A stretch of DNA of 64,000 nucleotides from CAVQBJ01 sp963819075 (lineage in GTDB: Bacteria; Actinomycetota; Thermoleophilia; Solirubrobacterales; Solirubrobacteraceae): contig CAWFUP010000008.1 in NCBI GenBank assembly GCA_963819075.1, positions 310,001 to 374,000 on the forward strand. Direction: 5' to 3'. The position numbers and the translations under genes were made by a program. Each line of letters opens with the position of its first letter. Positions within the stretch are counted from its first letter, which is position 1. Shown here piece by piece: positions 8,786-23,700 of this stretch. Below the pieces are notes generated by a model, which saw nothing but the letters and a program-made list of their open reading frames with translations, was not told the DNA's origin and searched no databases.

Positions 8786-11700
8786 TCAACGGCGGTGCTT
8801 CTTCCGTGCCGGGTGGCGCTTCTTCGGCGCCGTGATCGGGTAGCGCCGCTTCGCAGCGGCCACACACTTCTCCCGCTTCCGCCGGTTCTTCAGTTTCGAG
8901 CATGCGGCGACCGCTCTGGCACGCTTCTGAGCCTGCGTTAGCGGCCTCCGGACGTGTTTGGCAATGCCCTGGACGCCTCCGGACGACGAGGCCGTTGTCA
9001 TTGCCGTCGTGGATGTCGTGATCGCGGTCGTTGAGACCGTGAAGTTCGCCGTGGTTGTGCCGCTGACGGTCGCTGTCGAGGGGGGCGTCGGGGGTGGCGT
9101 GGTCGTCGAGGTGGTCGTCGCAGTGGTCGGTGGCGGCGCGCTCGTCGTGTGAGCGGTCGTCGTGGTGGTGCTGGTCGTTGTCGAGTTGCCGCTCGAGGTC
9201 ATCGTCGTCGTGGTGGTGGCAGCCGACTCGGAGATGCTTGACGCCGGTTGACCCGCGACGGCCGTGACCGGCACTGAGATTGGCGGTATCTGGAAGCGGG
9301 AGAGGACCTCGTAGAACTTGACCGTGTAGTCGCCGGGGGGCACGCCGGCGAATGAGAAGCTCCCGTCGGTGGAGGTCTGCGTTGCGGCGACCACCGCGTC
9401 GCCCGAGTACAGCGCAGCGACGATGCCGGCGAGCGGAGCGCCGGTCTGGTCGTGCAGGGTGCCGCCCACGGTCACGCCGGGCTGCAGGGTGGCGGTGATC
9501 GATTGCGAGGCCGTCAGCGTGATCTGGCTGCTCCAGGGCCGGCCGGTGGGCGCGACGGCGGCGACGATGTACTGGCCCGGTGAGGCGAAGAGCACCCCGG
9601 TGCCCGAGGCGTCGGTGAGGGCCGACGTCACGGGTCGTCCATTGGCGTTGAACAGTTCCACCTTGCCGTCGGTGACGGGGTTGCCCTGGGCGTCCTGCAG
9701 GGTGACGGCGAGCCGGGCCAGGGCGGCGCCGCCGACGTCGCCGACCTCGGTGATTCCCGAGCCGACGGTGTAGGAGGTCGCGTCCGCCTCGGTGCTACCG
9801 CCAACCCACGCTCCCTTAACGTCGGGTCCGATTGGGTCGACGAACAGCGCGTAGGCGCCGGGGGCCATTCCGCTGAAGCTGAAGCTGCCGTCCGCGGCGG
9901 CGTGCGTGAACTGCATGCCCGCCGGACCAAAGATGGAGACTCCGGCCGCTGAGACCGGCTGATGGGTATTGGGATCGATGACGGTTCCGTGCAGCCCACC
10001 GGTGTCGACCGCTGGGACGGCGGAGGTCCGCGCGGCGGGTGCGGCAGAGCCGAACGACGTGGCGTCTGGCAGCCAGCCGCTGCTGAGGAAGTCCGCGAGT
10101 GGGAAGCCGGGCGTGTCGACTGCGTTGCCGTGCGCTTGAAGGGCGGCGCTGTGCAGCGTGGAGCCGTCGCCGTAGTTGATGTCCCATGACTGGACCTGAT
10201 CGGCGATGGGGTTCAGTGTCGCGTCGGGGAACAGGCAGGGATCGTCGAGGTTCGTCGTGGTCGCCACCCGCGTGCCGCGCGCCTGCACCAGAGCGATCTC
10301 AGCGGTCATGGCCGCGTCGTCAGTCAGGGTCACCGGCAAGAACCGTTCAGTGATGTCCTTCAGCGCCCAGCTAAACAGGTCGGCGGGGAAGTGCCAAATG
10401 CCCGTCGGCGCGAAGCAGGAGCCGAGGTTCAGGTCGTTCGCCACCTGCCATGGCTGCACCGCCCCGTCGACGGTGACCACGTTTGAGATCAGGCCCTTGT
10501 AGCCCTCGTGCCACGCGGCAAGCGCCATGACGATTCCCTCGTAGCCGCCTTCGGAGTGCCCGATGACAGTGAACGTAAGCGGATAGCCGTGTCTAGCCTG
10601 CCAGCACTTGCTGTACTGCTCCAGCTGTTTAACATAGGAGTCGGCCTCGAACCACGTGTCCGCCGCCAGCTCTGCAAGCTCGGTTACCGTGTCGAAACTG
10701 CTGTAGGCCTTGGGCTCGAACGTGGGTTGGGCGCCGTTGTCGCACGACGCGACTGCGCCATTGTAGGAGAACTCGAGGATCGTGCGATTGGCGCTCGTTC
10801 GATCCGACCCCGGATCGTAACCGCGGGAGACGAGATAGCTGATGAGGTTGCCGCGTGACACACCCTGCGCGTCGCAGGCGTTTGTCGCGAAGAACCGGTC
10901 GAACCAGTCGGTCTTGTCCTGGAAGTGCGGCTGGCCGCTGCTGTCGCACGACCATGGCCGATCCTGGAGCGAGTTCGGACTCGCTGACGGCTGGTCGTTC
11001 TGACCGCTGCCGCTCCCCGCGAGATCTGTGGTGAGACCCGCGGCGAGTACGACCGCCGGTTGCGGCGGACAGCTGGTATCAAAAGTCGCGGTCCACGCGG
11101 GCATCGGCCCGTTATCCGAGTCGGTGTTTTCGCCCTGCGCGCTCACCTTCAGCTCCTGGCCGTTCGTGAGCTTCACCGTGTCGGTGACGCTGTATGTCTC
11201 TCCGCTCACCCCGTGCGTGACCCACTGCCCGGCCGTGCTTTCGCTCACTCCGTCGATCTTGTACGCGGACATCCCGAAGAACCTGTCGGTGAAGGTGAAC
11301 GTGACCGGGACCGAGGTCTGGCCACATGTCTGTGACGTGCCGGTCTTGTCGTCGATGCTCACGCTCACCGTCGGCGACGGCGCGCTCGCAACCGAGTCGC
11401 CTGACACGAGCGGGTGCACCATCGTCGGGACACCGTTGATGGTCGAACTGACGGCGAACCAGCGGTGAGTTCCGTGCGTGAACGGCACGTAGGCTTTGAG
11501 CATGCCGTCGCTCGCGGGCAGCATCGTCGCCGGGTCGGGCTGCGGCGCGAACGGGGTGTCGGGACTTGGCGTGCTGAAGATGTGATAGCCGGTCGCGCCC
11601 GAAACGGGAGCCCACTCCAAGCCGATCTTGTCCTTGAGGGCCACGCTGGTGATGGCGGGCGCGTCAGCCGGGTTGGCGGCTGGGTGGCTGACGATCGTGC

Positions 11701-14700
11701 TCGCCACGCTGACGTTCCCGGCTGTCTGCTTGACGAACGAGTCGGCGAGATCGAGCGCGCCGGTGATCTCGGGCACGAGGCGGTAGTAGTCGGTCCAGAA
11801 TGTCTGGCCCGGGTCGACCTCGCCAGTGGCCTGTGTGAGACGCTCCTGGGGCTGGTAGATGTAGTTGAGCCGGCCGTTCGGCAGCAGTTGGATCGCGGGG
11901 TTGTAGACCGGGACGTCGGCGACGTTCTTCAGGCCGACGCGCACGAGATACGGGTACCCGTTGTAGACGTGGTCGTCGGTGTCGACGATCATCTGCAGCG
12001 CCGAGCCGCCCCACACGTGCAGGTCGGTCTTTGTGGCCGCCTGCAGCGAGATCGGTGCGCCGAACGGTTGCAGCAGGCCGGCGTAGGAGGCCGTCAGCGG
12101 ATAGAAGCCCTCGGTATCTCCTCGCACGATCCAGTTCGCGGTCGCGCTGCCTCCGCCGGGGATGTCGGGCATGGCGACTGTCGACTGCTGCGGCTTGGCG
12201 GTCGGGGCGAGCGATAGCCCGGCCGGCAGCGGCAGCGTCGCGACGCCATGGTTGAGAGTGAAGCCGGGCGCCGCGAGGTTCGTGACCATCATCTGCACGC
12301 TGAAGAACTCCTTTAGCCACGACGCCTTGCCCGGAATCACCAGCCACAGTAGCTCGGGCTCGCTGTTGTACCACCGGATGCTCACGTAGGTCGTGTAGTC
12401 GCCCCACGAGTACGAGCAGACCGTCGTGCAGGGGACGTTTGAGCCGTCGAAGCCCAGACCGAGTGGGAACCAGCCACCGCCGCCGCCGCCGCCGGCCGCG
12501 TAGCCGCTGACCACGGTGCTGCTCCCGCGGAACGCCAGGTGGATCTCGAACTGGAAGACGTTCTGATTCGCCGGGTCGTTCGGGTCGATGCCGGCGGCGA
12601 TGATCTGCGCCTTCGTGAGCGGCTTGGAGGTCAGCGACGTCGTGGCCACCTGGCCGGCCCTGAGCGCCATAGTGACCTGACCTGCGCCGTTGGCAACCGT
12701 GGCCGAGGCCGTGGCGGGCAGGTAGCCGCCGGCCCACCCGTACACCGTGTAGCTGCCGTCGGCGAGTCCCTGCACATGTCCTATCCCGCCGGCGTCGGTG
12801 GTGGCGGAGTACTTCTGCCCGCTGCTGGTGATCACCACGACGTCGGCGTTGGCAAGCCGGCTGCCGCTGGTGTCGGTGACGGTGACGGCAAGACCCGTGC
12901 TCTGGGGTGCCGGCGTGATCGTGATCGTCGCGCTGGCGCTCTTCGTCTGACTGCCCTCCGTAACCGTGAGGGTTGCCGTGTAGGTGCCAGCCGTCGTGTA
13001 GGTGTGGTCGGTGGTCGCGCCATCAGCGGTGGCGCCGTCGCCGAATGTCCAGTGATAGCTGTCTATCCCTGCGCTCGGCAGCGACGCCGTGCCGTCGAAG
13101 TGGACCGGGGTGCTGACACTCACAACCTGGTCGTCGCCGGCGTTGGCGGTGAGTGGCTCGCCGAGCGCGACCGCGACGCTGGCGGTCTGGGTCGCGGTCG
13201 ACGTCCCGTCGGTGACGGAGAGCTGTACGACGTACGAGCCCGCGCTCGTATAGGTGTGGCTGATCGCGGCCGCCGGCAGGGAGCCGCTGACGGGCGACGA
13301 GCCGTCGCCGAAGTCGATCGTGTAGGTGAGGGCGTGACCAGAGGGAGCGTTGCCGCTCACGGTGGCAGCGACGGTGAGCGGGCCGGGGCCCGATGTCTTG
13401 TCGAGGGTAAGCGCGGCGGTGAGCGGGACGTAGGTGAACTGGTCGGCCACGACGGTCGCGCTTGTCCCACCGGGCGCCGTCACCGTCACGTCTACGGTGC
13501 CGGTGCCCGCCGGCGAGGTCGCCGTGATCTGCGTTCCCGCGGCGTTGACGACCAGCGCGGTCGCCGCGCTGGAGCCGAACGTCACGGCCGTGGTCTCGGA
13601 CAGACTGGTGCCCGTGATCGTCACGGAGGTCCCGCCGCCCGTCGAACCCGAAGCGGGGCTGATGGCGGTGACCGTCGGTGGCGGCACGTAGGTGAAGCGG
13701 TCGGCTGTGCCGGTGGCGCTGGTGCCGCCCGGCGTCGTCACGGTCACGTCGAGGGTACCGGTGCCGGCGGGCGAGGTCGCCGTCAGCTGCGTCCCCTGAG
13801 CGTTGACGCTCACACTCGTCGCCGGGCTGGAGCCGAATCTGACGCTCGTTGCGCCCGACAGGTTCGTGCCGGTGATCGCCACGCTCGTCCCGCCGGCGGT
13901 CGGACCCGATGACGGCGTCAGGCCCGAGACGGTGGGCGCCGACACGTACGTGAACTGGTCGGCGCTGCTCGTCGTGCTCGTCCCACCCGGCGTCGTCACC
14001 GTCACGTCCACGGTGCCCCGCCCCGCGGGGGAGGTCGCCGTCAGTTGGGTTCCCTGCGCGTTGACGCTGACGTTCGTGGCCGCAGCCGAGCCGAACTTCA
14101 CGCTCGTCGCGCCGGCCAGGTTCGTGCCGGTGACGGTCACGGCGGTGTCGCCCGCACCCGGACCCGACGACGGGTTGATCCCCGAAACCACCGGTGTCGC
14201 GAGATACGTGAACTGGTCCGCGCCACTCGTCACGCTCGTCCCGCCGACCGTCGTAACGGTCACGTCAACCGCGCCCGTGCCGGCTGGCGCTTTCGCCGTG
14301 ACCTGTGTTCCGGCACTGTTCACGCTGACGGCTGTCGCCGCGCCGGAGCCGAACTTCACGGCCGTGGCCCCCGAGAGGTTCGTGCCGGTGATCGTCACGA
14401 CTGTTGCGCCGCCGGTCGGCCCGGAGGGGGGGTTGATGCCGGCGATAGTCGGTGGCGGAACGTAGGTGAACTGGTCGGCCGTGCTCGTCGCGCTCGTCCC
14501 CCCGGGCGTCGTCACGGTGACGTCGGCGGTGCCCACGCCGTACGGCGAGATGGCGGTGAGCTGCGTCCCCTGGGCATTGACGCTGACACCGTGCGCGGGC
14601 ACGGCGCCGAACTGGACCTCCGTCGCGCCCGACAGGTTCGTGCCGGTGATCGACACCAGCGTCCCGCCGCCGGTCGGGCCCGAGGAGGGCGTCAGGGCCG

Positions 14701-17700
14701 AGACGGTCGGCGGCGCCACGTACGTGAAGTGGTCCGCGCTGCTCGTGGCGCTCGTTCCGCCGGGCGTCGTCACCGTCACGTCGACAGTCCCGAGCCCAGC
14801 GGGCGACTCCGCCGTCAAGCGCGTCCCTTCCGGGTTGACGCTCACACTCGTCGCCGTCGCGGAGCCGAACTTCACGCTCGTGACCCCAGATAGGTTGGTG
14901 CCGGTGATCGCCACGAGCGTCGCGCCGGCGGTCGGACCCGATGACGGGCTGACCCCGGACACCGCGGGCGTCGCGACGTAGGCGTAGAGGTCTGCCGCGC
15001 TCGTGTCGCTGGTGCCGCCCGCCGTCGTGACGGTGACGTCGACGGTACCCGAGCCAGCGGGTGCCGTTGCCGTGATCTGCGTCCCGGCGTCGCTGACGCT
15101 GACCGCTGTCGCCGCGACGGAGCCGAACCGCACGCTGGTCGCGCCGGTGAGGTTGGTGCCGGTGATCGTCACGGCGGTACCGCCGCCGGGCGGCCCGAAA
15201 GCAGGCGCAACGGCGGATACGGTCGGCGCTGGGAGGTAGGTGAACTCATCGACGGTGCTCGTGGTGCTCGTGCCGCCCGGCGTGGTGACGCTAACGTGTA
15301 CGGTTCCGGAGCCGCCAGGTGGGTATGCCGTGATCTGGGTTCCGGCGCCGTTGATGCTCACGCCGTATGCGGGGGTCGACCCGAACAGCACCGCGGTGGC
15401 CCGCGACAGGTTCGTCCCTGTGATCGTGACCGGGGCTCCTCCGAGCGCCGGGCCCGATGCGGGCGCCACGCCCGACACGGTCGGGGGCAGGAGATAGGAG
15501 AACTCGTCGGCGGCTGTGGCGGCGCTCGTCCCCCCGGGCGTGGTCACGGTGACGTCCACCATGCCCGTGCCCGTGGGCGCGATCGCCGTCAACTGCGTTC
15601 CCTGCGCGTTGACGCTGACGCTGGTCGCCGCGGTGCGGCCGAACTTCACGCTCGTCGCCCCGGTCAGGTTGGTGCCGGTGATCGTGACGGCCGTCGCGCC
15701 TGCGGCTGGGCCGGCGGTCGGGTAGAGCCCCGACACGTGCGGGGCGCCGACATAGGCGAACTCGTCGGCGGCGGTCGTGGCGCTCGTCCCGCCGGGGGTC
15801 GTGACGGTCACGTCCACGGTGCCTGAACCCGGCGGCGAGGTTGCCGTGAGCTGGGTCCCGGCCGCGTTGACGCTCACGCCTGTGGCCGAGGCTGAGCCGA
15901 ACCTCACGCTCGCCGCTCCCGTCAAGTTCGCGCCCGCGATGGTGACCGCCGTCCCTCCTGAGATCGCACCGGCCGATGGCGTCATGGCGGTGACGCTCGG
16001 GACCGGGATGTAGGTGAAGCGGTCGGCGTTGCCTGTGGCGCTCGTCCCGCCCGCGGTGGTGACGGTCACGTCAACCGTGCCCGCGCCGGGCGGCGAGGTC
16101 GCCGTCATCTGTGTTCCGGCCGCGTTCACGCCGATGCTGGTAGCGGGTGCGGAGCCGAAGCGCACGCCGGTCGCGCCCGCGAGGTTTGTGCCGGCGATCA
16201 CGACCGACGTCCCGCCGGCGGCCGGGCCGGAAGCCGGGCTGACGCCAGAGACGCTCGGGGCGGGCACGTAGGTGAAGCGGTCTGCGGTGGTGGTGCCCGT
16301 CGTCCCCAGGGGCGTCGTGACCGTGACGTCCACTGAGCCGGAGCCGGCCGGGGAGGTCGCCGTGATCTGCGTCCCGGCAGCGTTTACGTTGACGCCGGTC
16401 GCCGGCGCAGTGCCGAACCTGACGGTGGTCGCACCCGCTAGATACGTGCCCGAGAGCGTCACGGTCGTGCCGCCCCCCGTCGGGCCCGATGACGGTGACA
16501 GGCTCGAGACCGCGGGCGTCGCTGCGTAGGCGAACCGGTCGCCCGCGCTCGTCGTGCTCGTCCCGGACAGAGTGGTGACGGTGATGTCGACCGTGCCGGC
16601 GGGCTGCGGTGGAGAGATTGCCTTGATCTGCGTCCCGGCGCCGTTGACGCTCACGCCGGTCGCCGCGGTTGAGCCGAAATCGACGGTCGTGACGCCCTGG
16701 AGGTTCGTGCCGGTGATCGTGACGGATGTCCCGCCGGTCGACGGCCCGCGCGCGGGGCTAATGGCACTGACGACGGGCGGCCCGACGATCGCGTACGCCG
16801 GCGTCGAGGCCGCGAGCGTGTCCGAGCTCGTCGTGATGCCGATCGTGTACGTGCCCGCGGCCGGGTTGGTCACGTTGGTGACCGTCAGCTGGAGGACGTC
16901 GCCGCTCGTGACGCCCACCGGCACGCCGACGGTGGCCGTCGCGCCTCCGTTGGCGAGCGTCACCGACGTCGCGGCGAACGTGTGGTTGGTCGACGCGTCG
17001 GCGATCGTGAAATCGTCTGGCGCGCCGGGGAGGATCGTGCCGCTCGCCGCGGCGAGCGTGATCGTCCCCGGCTCGGGGTTGCCGCCAAGGCCGCCACCCG
17101 CGCTCGTTTGGAAGTCGACGGCGTACGTGACCGCGGTCGCGCCGGGCAGCGTGCTCGATGGGGCAACGGACGGCAGGCTGACGGCCGCAGCCGCCACCGT
17201 GGTGAATGCACTCGAGGCGACCGCAGTCCTGTCTGCGGAGGTCGTCACCGTCAGCGTGTTGGAGATGCTCGCGACGGTGGGGTTGGTGACGCTCGCAGCG
17301 GTCACGCTCACGACGTCGCCGGCGGCAACCGACCCACCGAGGGTGAGAGTCACGGTGTGGCCGCCGCCTGTCACGTTCACGCCGTCGAGTGCCACGATCT
17401 GACCGGTCGTGACGTCGTGGACGGCGTAGTCGCCAAGGGTCGCACCGGTGAAGGTCGCGCCGCTCGCGGGCGCGGTGAGCGCGATCGTGCCACCGCTGGC
17501 GAGGGTGCCAGCCGAGCTGAGGCCGAACGTCGCGCGATAGCGGACCTCGGTCGCGCCGGCCGCGCTGCTGGTCAGCGCGACCTGCGGCGCACTCACGGCA
17601 CCCGCCGGGTTGACGACGTAGGCCGGGGTCTTCGCCGCACCGTCCGACGATGTCGCAACGCTTAGCTGATAGCTCCCCGCGTTTGGATTGATGACGCCCG

Positions 17701-20700
17701 GAATGGTTACGCGCAACGTGTCACCGGCCGGCACGCGATAGGCAAGCCCTAGCGGCCAGGTGGCGGTCGCCCCGCCTGCCGACAGCGTCGGGTAGCCCGA
17801 CGCTCCGAGGTCCTGATTCGCGGTCACGTCGAAGACGTCCACCCTGCTGTCGGGGAGCGCCGTGCCTGCCGGGGCGGCAACCGTGATGGAGCTCAGCGCC
17901 GACCCACCAGGCTCGAGATCGCCGGTCGAACTCGAGGCGAAGCCGACCACGTAGGTGACATTCGCCGCGTTCGCGGCGTTGGAGGTCATCGCCACCGACG
18001 GCGACTCCGCCACCTGCGGCGCTGCCAGGGTGAGCGGCGCCTGCGCGACGACGGTGTCCGAACTCGTCGAGATCGCGAGCGGATCAGTGCCCATCGGTCC
18101 ATTCGTCACGCCCGGGACCGTCACCCGCAACCGATCCCCCGCCGCGACGGCACCCGCCAGCTGCCACGTCGCCGTCGCACCCCCACTCGAACTCGCCGAA
18201 TAAGCCGCCACGCCCAGATCCTCATTCGCCGTCACGTCGAACACGTCAACGCTCTTGACCGGGAACACCGTGCCCGCCGACCCCACCAGCGTGATCGTGC
18301 CCGCGTTGGAGTAGCCGTATCCGTAGTAGTAGTTGTAGATGGCGTTTGGGGTCGGGGCGGCCAGGCCACCGCTGGAGCTGGCCGTCAGACCGACCGTATA
18401 CGTCACGTTCGTCGCGCCCGCCGCCAACGACGACAACGCCACCGAGACCGCGCTCGGTGCCTGCGCCGCCACCACCGAATACGCCGCCGTGTTCGCCACC
18501 ACCGAGTCCGACGACGTCGACACCCCGACCTGATAACCGCCACTGCCCGGATTCGTCACGCCCGCAATCGTCAACCGCAACCGATCACCGCCGGCCACCA
18601 CCACGCCCGCGGACAACGCCACCGTCGTCGTCGCCCCCGACGAAGACGCCGAGAACCACCCCAAATCCGAATTCGCCGTGACATCAAAGACATCCACCTG
18701 CTCGTTGGGGAACACCGTCCCCGCCGGCCCGACAACCACGATCGACCCACCACCCACCAACGCACCGCTCGCACTCGCCGCCAACCCCACCGTGTACGTC
18801 ACGTTCGTCGCACCCGCCGCCAACGACGACAACGCCACCGACGGCGACCCCGGCGCCCGCGCCGCCACCAACGTCAACGGCGCCTGCGCGACCACCGAAT
18901 CCGAACTCGTCGAGATCGCCACCGGATCACTGCCCGCCGACCCATTCGTCACGCCCGGCACCGTCACCCGCAACCGATCCCCCGCCGCGACGGCACCCGC
19001 CAGCTGCCACGTCGCCGTCGCACCCCCACTCGAACTCGCCGAATAAGCCGCCACGCCCAGATCCTCATTCGCCGTCACATCAAACACATCAACACCCTCG
19101 TTGGGGAACACCGTCCCCGCCGACCCCACCAACGTGACCGTTCCCGCATCGACGTTGGCCCCGGAGTAGTAGTTGGTGGCGTTCGGGGTCGGGCCAGCCA
19201 GGCCACCGCTGGAGCTGGCCGTCAGACCGACCGTATACGTCACGTTCGTCGCGCCCGCCGCCAACGACGACAACGCCACCGAGACCGCGCTCGGTGCCTG
19301 CGCCGCCACCACCGAATACGCCGCCGTGTTCGCCACCACCGAGTCCGACGACGTCGACACCCCGACCTGATAACCGCCACTGCCCGGATTCGTCACGCCC
19401 GCAATCGTCAACCGCAACCGATCACCGCCGGCCACCACCACGCCCGCGGACAACGCCACCGTCGTCGTCGCCCCCGACGAAGACGCCGAGAACCACCCCA
19501 AATCCGAATTCGCCGTGACATCAAAGACATCCACCTGCTCGTTGGGGAACACCGTCCCCGCCGGCCCGACAACCACGATCGACCCACCACCCACCAACGC
19601 ACCGCTCGCACTCGCCGCCAACCCCACCGTGTACGTCACGTTCGTCGCACCCGCCGCCAACGACGACAACGCCACCGACGGCGACCCCGGCGCCCGCGCC
19701 GCCACCAACGTCAACGGCGCCTGCGCGACCACCGAATCCGAACTCGTCGAGATCGCCACCGGATCACTGCCCGCCGACCCATTCGTCACGCCCGGCACCG
19801 TCACCCGCAACCGATCCCCCGCCGCGACGGCACCCGCCAGCTGCCACGTCGCCGTCGCACCCCCACTCGAACTCGCCGAATAAGCCGCCACGCCCAGATC
19901 CTCATTCGCCGTCACATCAAACACATCAACACCCTCGTTGGGGAACACCGTCCCCGCCGACCCCACCAACGTGACCGTTCCCGCATCGACGTTGGCCCCG
20001 GAGTAGTAGTTGGTGGCGTTCGGGGTCGGGCCAGCCAGGCCACCGCTGGAGCTGGCCGTCAGACCGACCGTATACGTCACGTTCGTCGCGCCCGCCGCCA
20101 ACGACGACAACGCCACCGAGACCGCGCTCGGTGCCTGCGCCGCCACCACCGAATACGCCGCCGTGTTCGCCACCACCGAGTCCGACGACGTCGACACCCC
20201 GACCTGATAACCGCCACTGCCCGGATTCGTCACGCCCGCAATCGTCAACCGCAACCGATCACCGCCGGCCACCACCACGCCCGCGGACAACGCCACCGTC
20301 GTCGTCGCCCCCGACGAAGACGCCGAGAACCACCCCAAATCCGAATTCGCCGTGACATCAAAGACATCCACCTGCTCGTTGGGGAACACCGTCCCCGCCG
20401 GCCCGACAACCACGATCGACCCACCACCCACCAACGCACCGCTCGCACTCGCCGCCAACCCCACCGTGTACGTCACGTTCGTCGCACCCGCCGCCAACGA
20501 CGACAACGCCACCGACGGCGACCCCGGCGCCCGCGCCGCCACCAACGTCAACGGCGCCTGCGCGACCACCGAATCCGAACTCGTCGAGATCGCCACCGGA
20601 TCACTGCCCGCCGACCCATTCGTCACGCCCGGCACCGTCACCCGCAACCGATCCCCCGCCGCGACGGCACCCGCCAGCTGCCACGTCGCCGTCGCACCCC

Positions 20701-23700
20701 CACTCGAACTCGCCGAATAAGCCGCCACGCCCAGATCCTCATTCGCCGTCACATCAAACACATCAACACCCTCGTTGGGGAACACCGTCCCCGCCGACCC
20801 CACCAACGTGACCGTTGCGCCGTTCGCGAGCGCTCCCGTCACGCTCGTCGTCAACCCGACGGTGTAGGTGACACTCGCGGCGCTCGCCGCCGGGGATGTC
20901 ACCGCCACCGATGCCGCGCTCGGTGCCTGCGACGCCGTCAAGGTCAGCGGCGCGTGCGCCGCCAGCACGTCGGAGCTGGTCGTGATCGCGAGCGGCTCGG
21001 TGCCGGCTGGCGCATTCGTTACGCCGGCAATCGCTACGCGCAGCAGGTCGCCGGCCGGCACGTAGGCGTTGAGAACCCACGTCGCTGTCGCCGCGCCGTC
21101 GCCGAGGGTCACCCCGGTGGTGTTCCCGAGGTCGGTGTTCGTCGTGACGTCAAAGACGTCGACGTTCTGGTTGGGAAACACGGTCCCCGGCGGTGCGGCA
21201 ACGGTGAAGGAGCCGCCCGCGGGGGTCAGCGCGCCGGTGGGGCTCGTCGTGAACGTTGTGGTGTAGGTCACGTCCGAGGCGCCCGCCGCGCGCGATGAGA
21301 GCGTTGCGGACGCCGAGGCTGGGGCCTGGGCCACCGAGACCGTGTACTTCGTCGTCTGCCGCGGTCCGTCGACGGAAGTCCCCACCGCGAGCTGGTAGGT
21401 GCCGGCGCCCGGGTTGGAGACGTCCGCGATATGCAGTCGCAGCAGGTGGCCGGCCGGGACGTTGCTGTTCATTATCCACGTCGCTGTCGCGTCACCGTTG
21501 CTCAGCGTCGGCGGCTGCGTGTTGCCGAGGTCCACCCCGGCGCTCACGTCAAATACGTCGATGGCCTGATCCGGGATCACCGTGCCCGCGGGTCCCGTGA
21601 CCGTGATCGAGTCGCTGCCTGCCGTCAGGGCGCCGCTCGCGCTCGTGCTCAGGCCGACGGTGTACGCGACGCCCGTCGCGCCGGCCGCGGGTGTTGACAG
21701 CGCGACGGTCGGCGTCGCCGGCGGTGGGAGCGGTGTGCCGCCGATCGCGTACGTCGCCGTGCTCGCGACGCTGTCTGACGATGTCGAGACGCTCAACGGG
21801 TAGTCCCCGGCGGCAGGGTTCGTGACACCCGCGATGGTCAGCTGCAGGCGATGCCCGGCAGGTACGGGCGGGCTCAACGACCAGGTCTCCGACGCTGAAC
21901 CGTCCGGTTGCGTGCCGTATGTCGTGTAGCCGAGGTCCTCATTTGTCGTCGCGTCGTAGACGTCGATCGACTCCGCCGGGATGGTCGTGCCGGCCGGCGC
22001 CGTGACCGTGATCGTGGCGACGCCGGCCGCCAGCGCACCGGTCGCACTAGCCGTGAAGCCGACGGTGTACGTCACGTTCGTGTCAGCGGGCGAGTACGAC
22101 GACAGCAGGACCGCAGGCGAGCCGACCGGCTGAGCAGCGAACAGCGTGTAGGGCACCGTGCCGGCCACGGTGTCCGACGACGTCGAGACGGCCAGGCTCG
22201 TGGCACCCACACCGGCATTCGTGACCCCGGGGATCGACAACCGCAGCTGATGGCCGCCGGCCACGCTCTCGCCGGACAGCGTCACCGTCGTCGTCGCCCC
22301 CCCAGCGGAGGACGCAGCGGAGAATGCGCCCAGATCCGTGTTCGCCGTGACGTCGAACACGTCAACGCTCTCGTTGGGGAACACCGTGCCCGCGGGCCCC
22401 GCGACGGTGATCGAGCCGCCGCCCGCCCAGCCGCCGCCGGCGCTGGTCGTCAACCCGACCGTGTAGGTGACGTTCGTCGCGTTCGCCGCGGGCGACGACA
22501 GCCCCACCGAGGGCGACCCCGGCGCCCTCGCCGCCGTCAGCGTCAGCGGCGCCTGCGCCGCCACCGTGTCCGAGCTCGTCGAGATCGCGAGCTCATCGGT
22601 GCCCTGCGGGGCATTTGTCACACCTGGAATCGTGATCCGCAGGCGATGGCTGGCCGGCGCGGCGGTGGCCAGCTCCCAGGTGCCCGACGCGCCACCACTC
22701 AGGCTCGTCGAGTACATCGCGCTGCCGAGGTCCTGATTGGCGGTGACGTCGAACACGTCGACGTTCTCGTTGGGTAGGACCGTGCCGGCCGGTGCCACCA
22801 GGGTGATCGTTCCTGAATCCCCGTAGCCGTACCCGTAGTAGTAGTTGTAGGAGTAGTAGGGGTTGTAGCCGGCGAGCGCGCCGCTCGAGCTCGTGGTCAG
22901 GCCGACGGTGTAGGTCACGTTCGTCGTACCGGCAGCGGACGAGGACACGCTTACCGTCGGCGACGCCGGCGCCTGCGCTGCCACCACGGAGTAGGTCGCC
23001 GTGTCCGCGAGCACGCTGTCCGAGGAGGTCGACACGCCGAGCTGATAGGCGCCAGTGGCGGGATTCGTCACGCCGGGAACCGTCAATCGCAGCTGATCGC
23101 CGGCCGGTGCCGAGGCACCAGCGCCCGACAGCGCCACCGTGGTCGTGGCGCCGTGGTTGGATGACGATGACGCGAAGGAGCCCAGATCCTTGCTGGCCGT
23201 GACGTCGAACACGTCGACGGCCTGGCCCGGGAACACGGTGCCCGCGGGTCCTGTGAGCGTGATCGACCCGCCGCTCGCCAACGCACCGCTAGCACTGGCC
23301 ACCAGGCCCACGGTGTACGTCACGTTCGTCGCACCGGCCGCCATCGTCGACAGCTCCACCGCGGGCGCCGCCGGCGCCCGCGGCGCCGTCAGGGTCAGCG
23401 GCGCCTGCGCCGCCACCGTGTCCGAGCTCGTGGAGATCGCCAGCTGATCGCTGCCCGCGGGCGCGTTCGTAACACCCGGAATGGTGACCCGCAGCCGATG
23501 CCCCGCCGGAGCGGCGGAGGCCAGCTCCCAGGTGCGCGTTGCTCCATTGTTGACGCTCGTCGTATAGATCGCGGTGCCGAGATCCTGATTCGCAGTGACG
23601 TCGAACACGTCGACGTCCTCGGCGGGGAACGCGGTCCCTGCCGGAGCGGCGAGCGTGATCGTTCCCGACTCCGCGTATCCCGCGTACCCGTAGGAGTAGC

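Noticed and set aside
18118..20816. CRISPR-like or satellite array
   Set aside because: The 837-bp period is a multiple of three and lies inside one coding frame, so it is a protein repeat.
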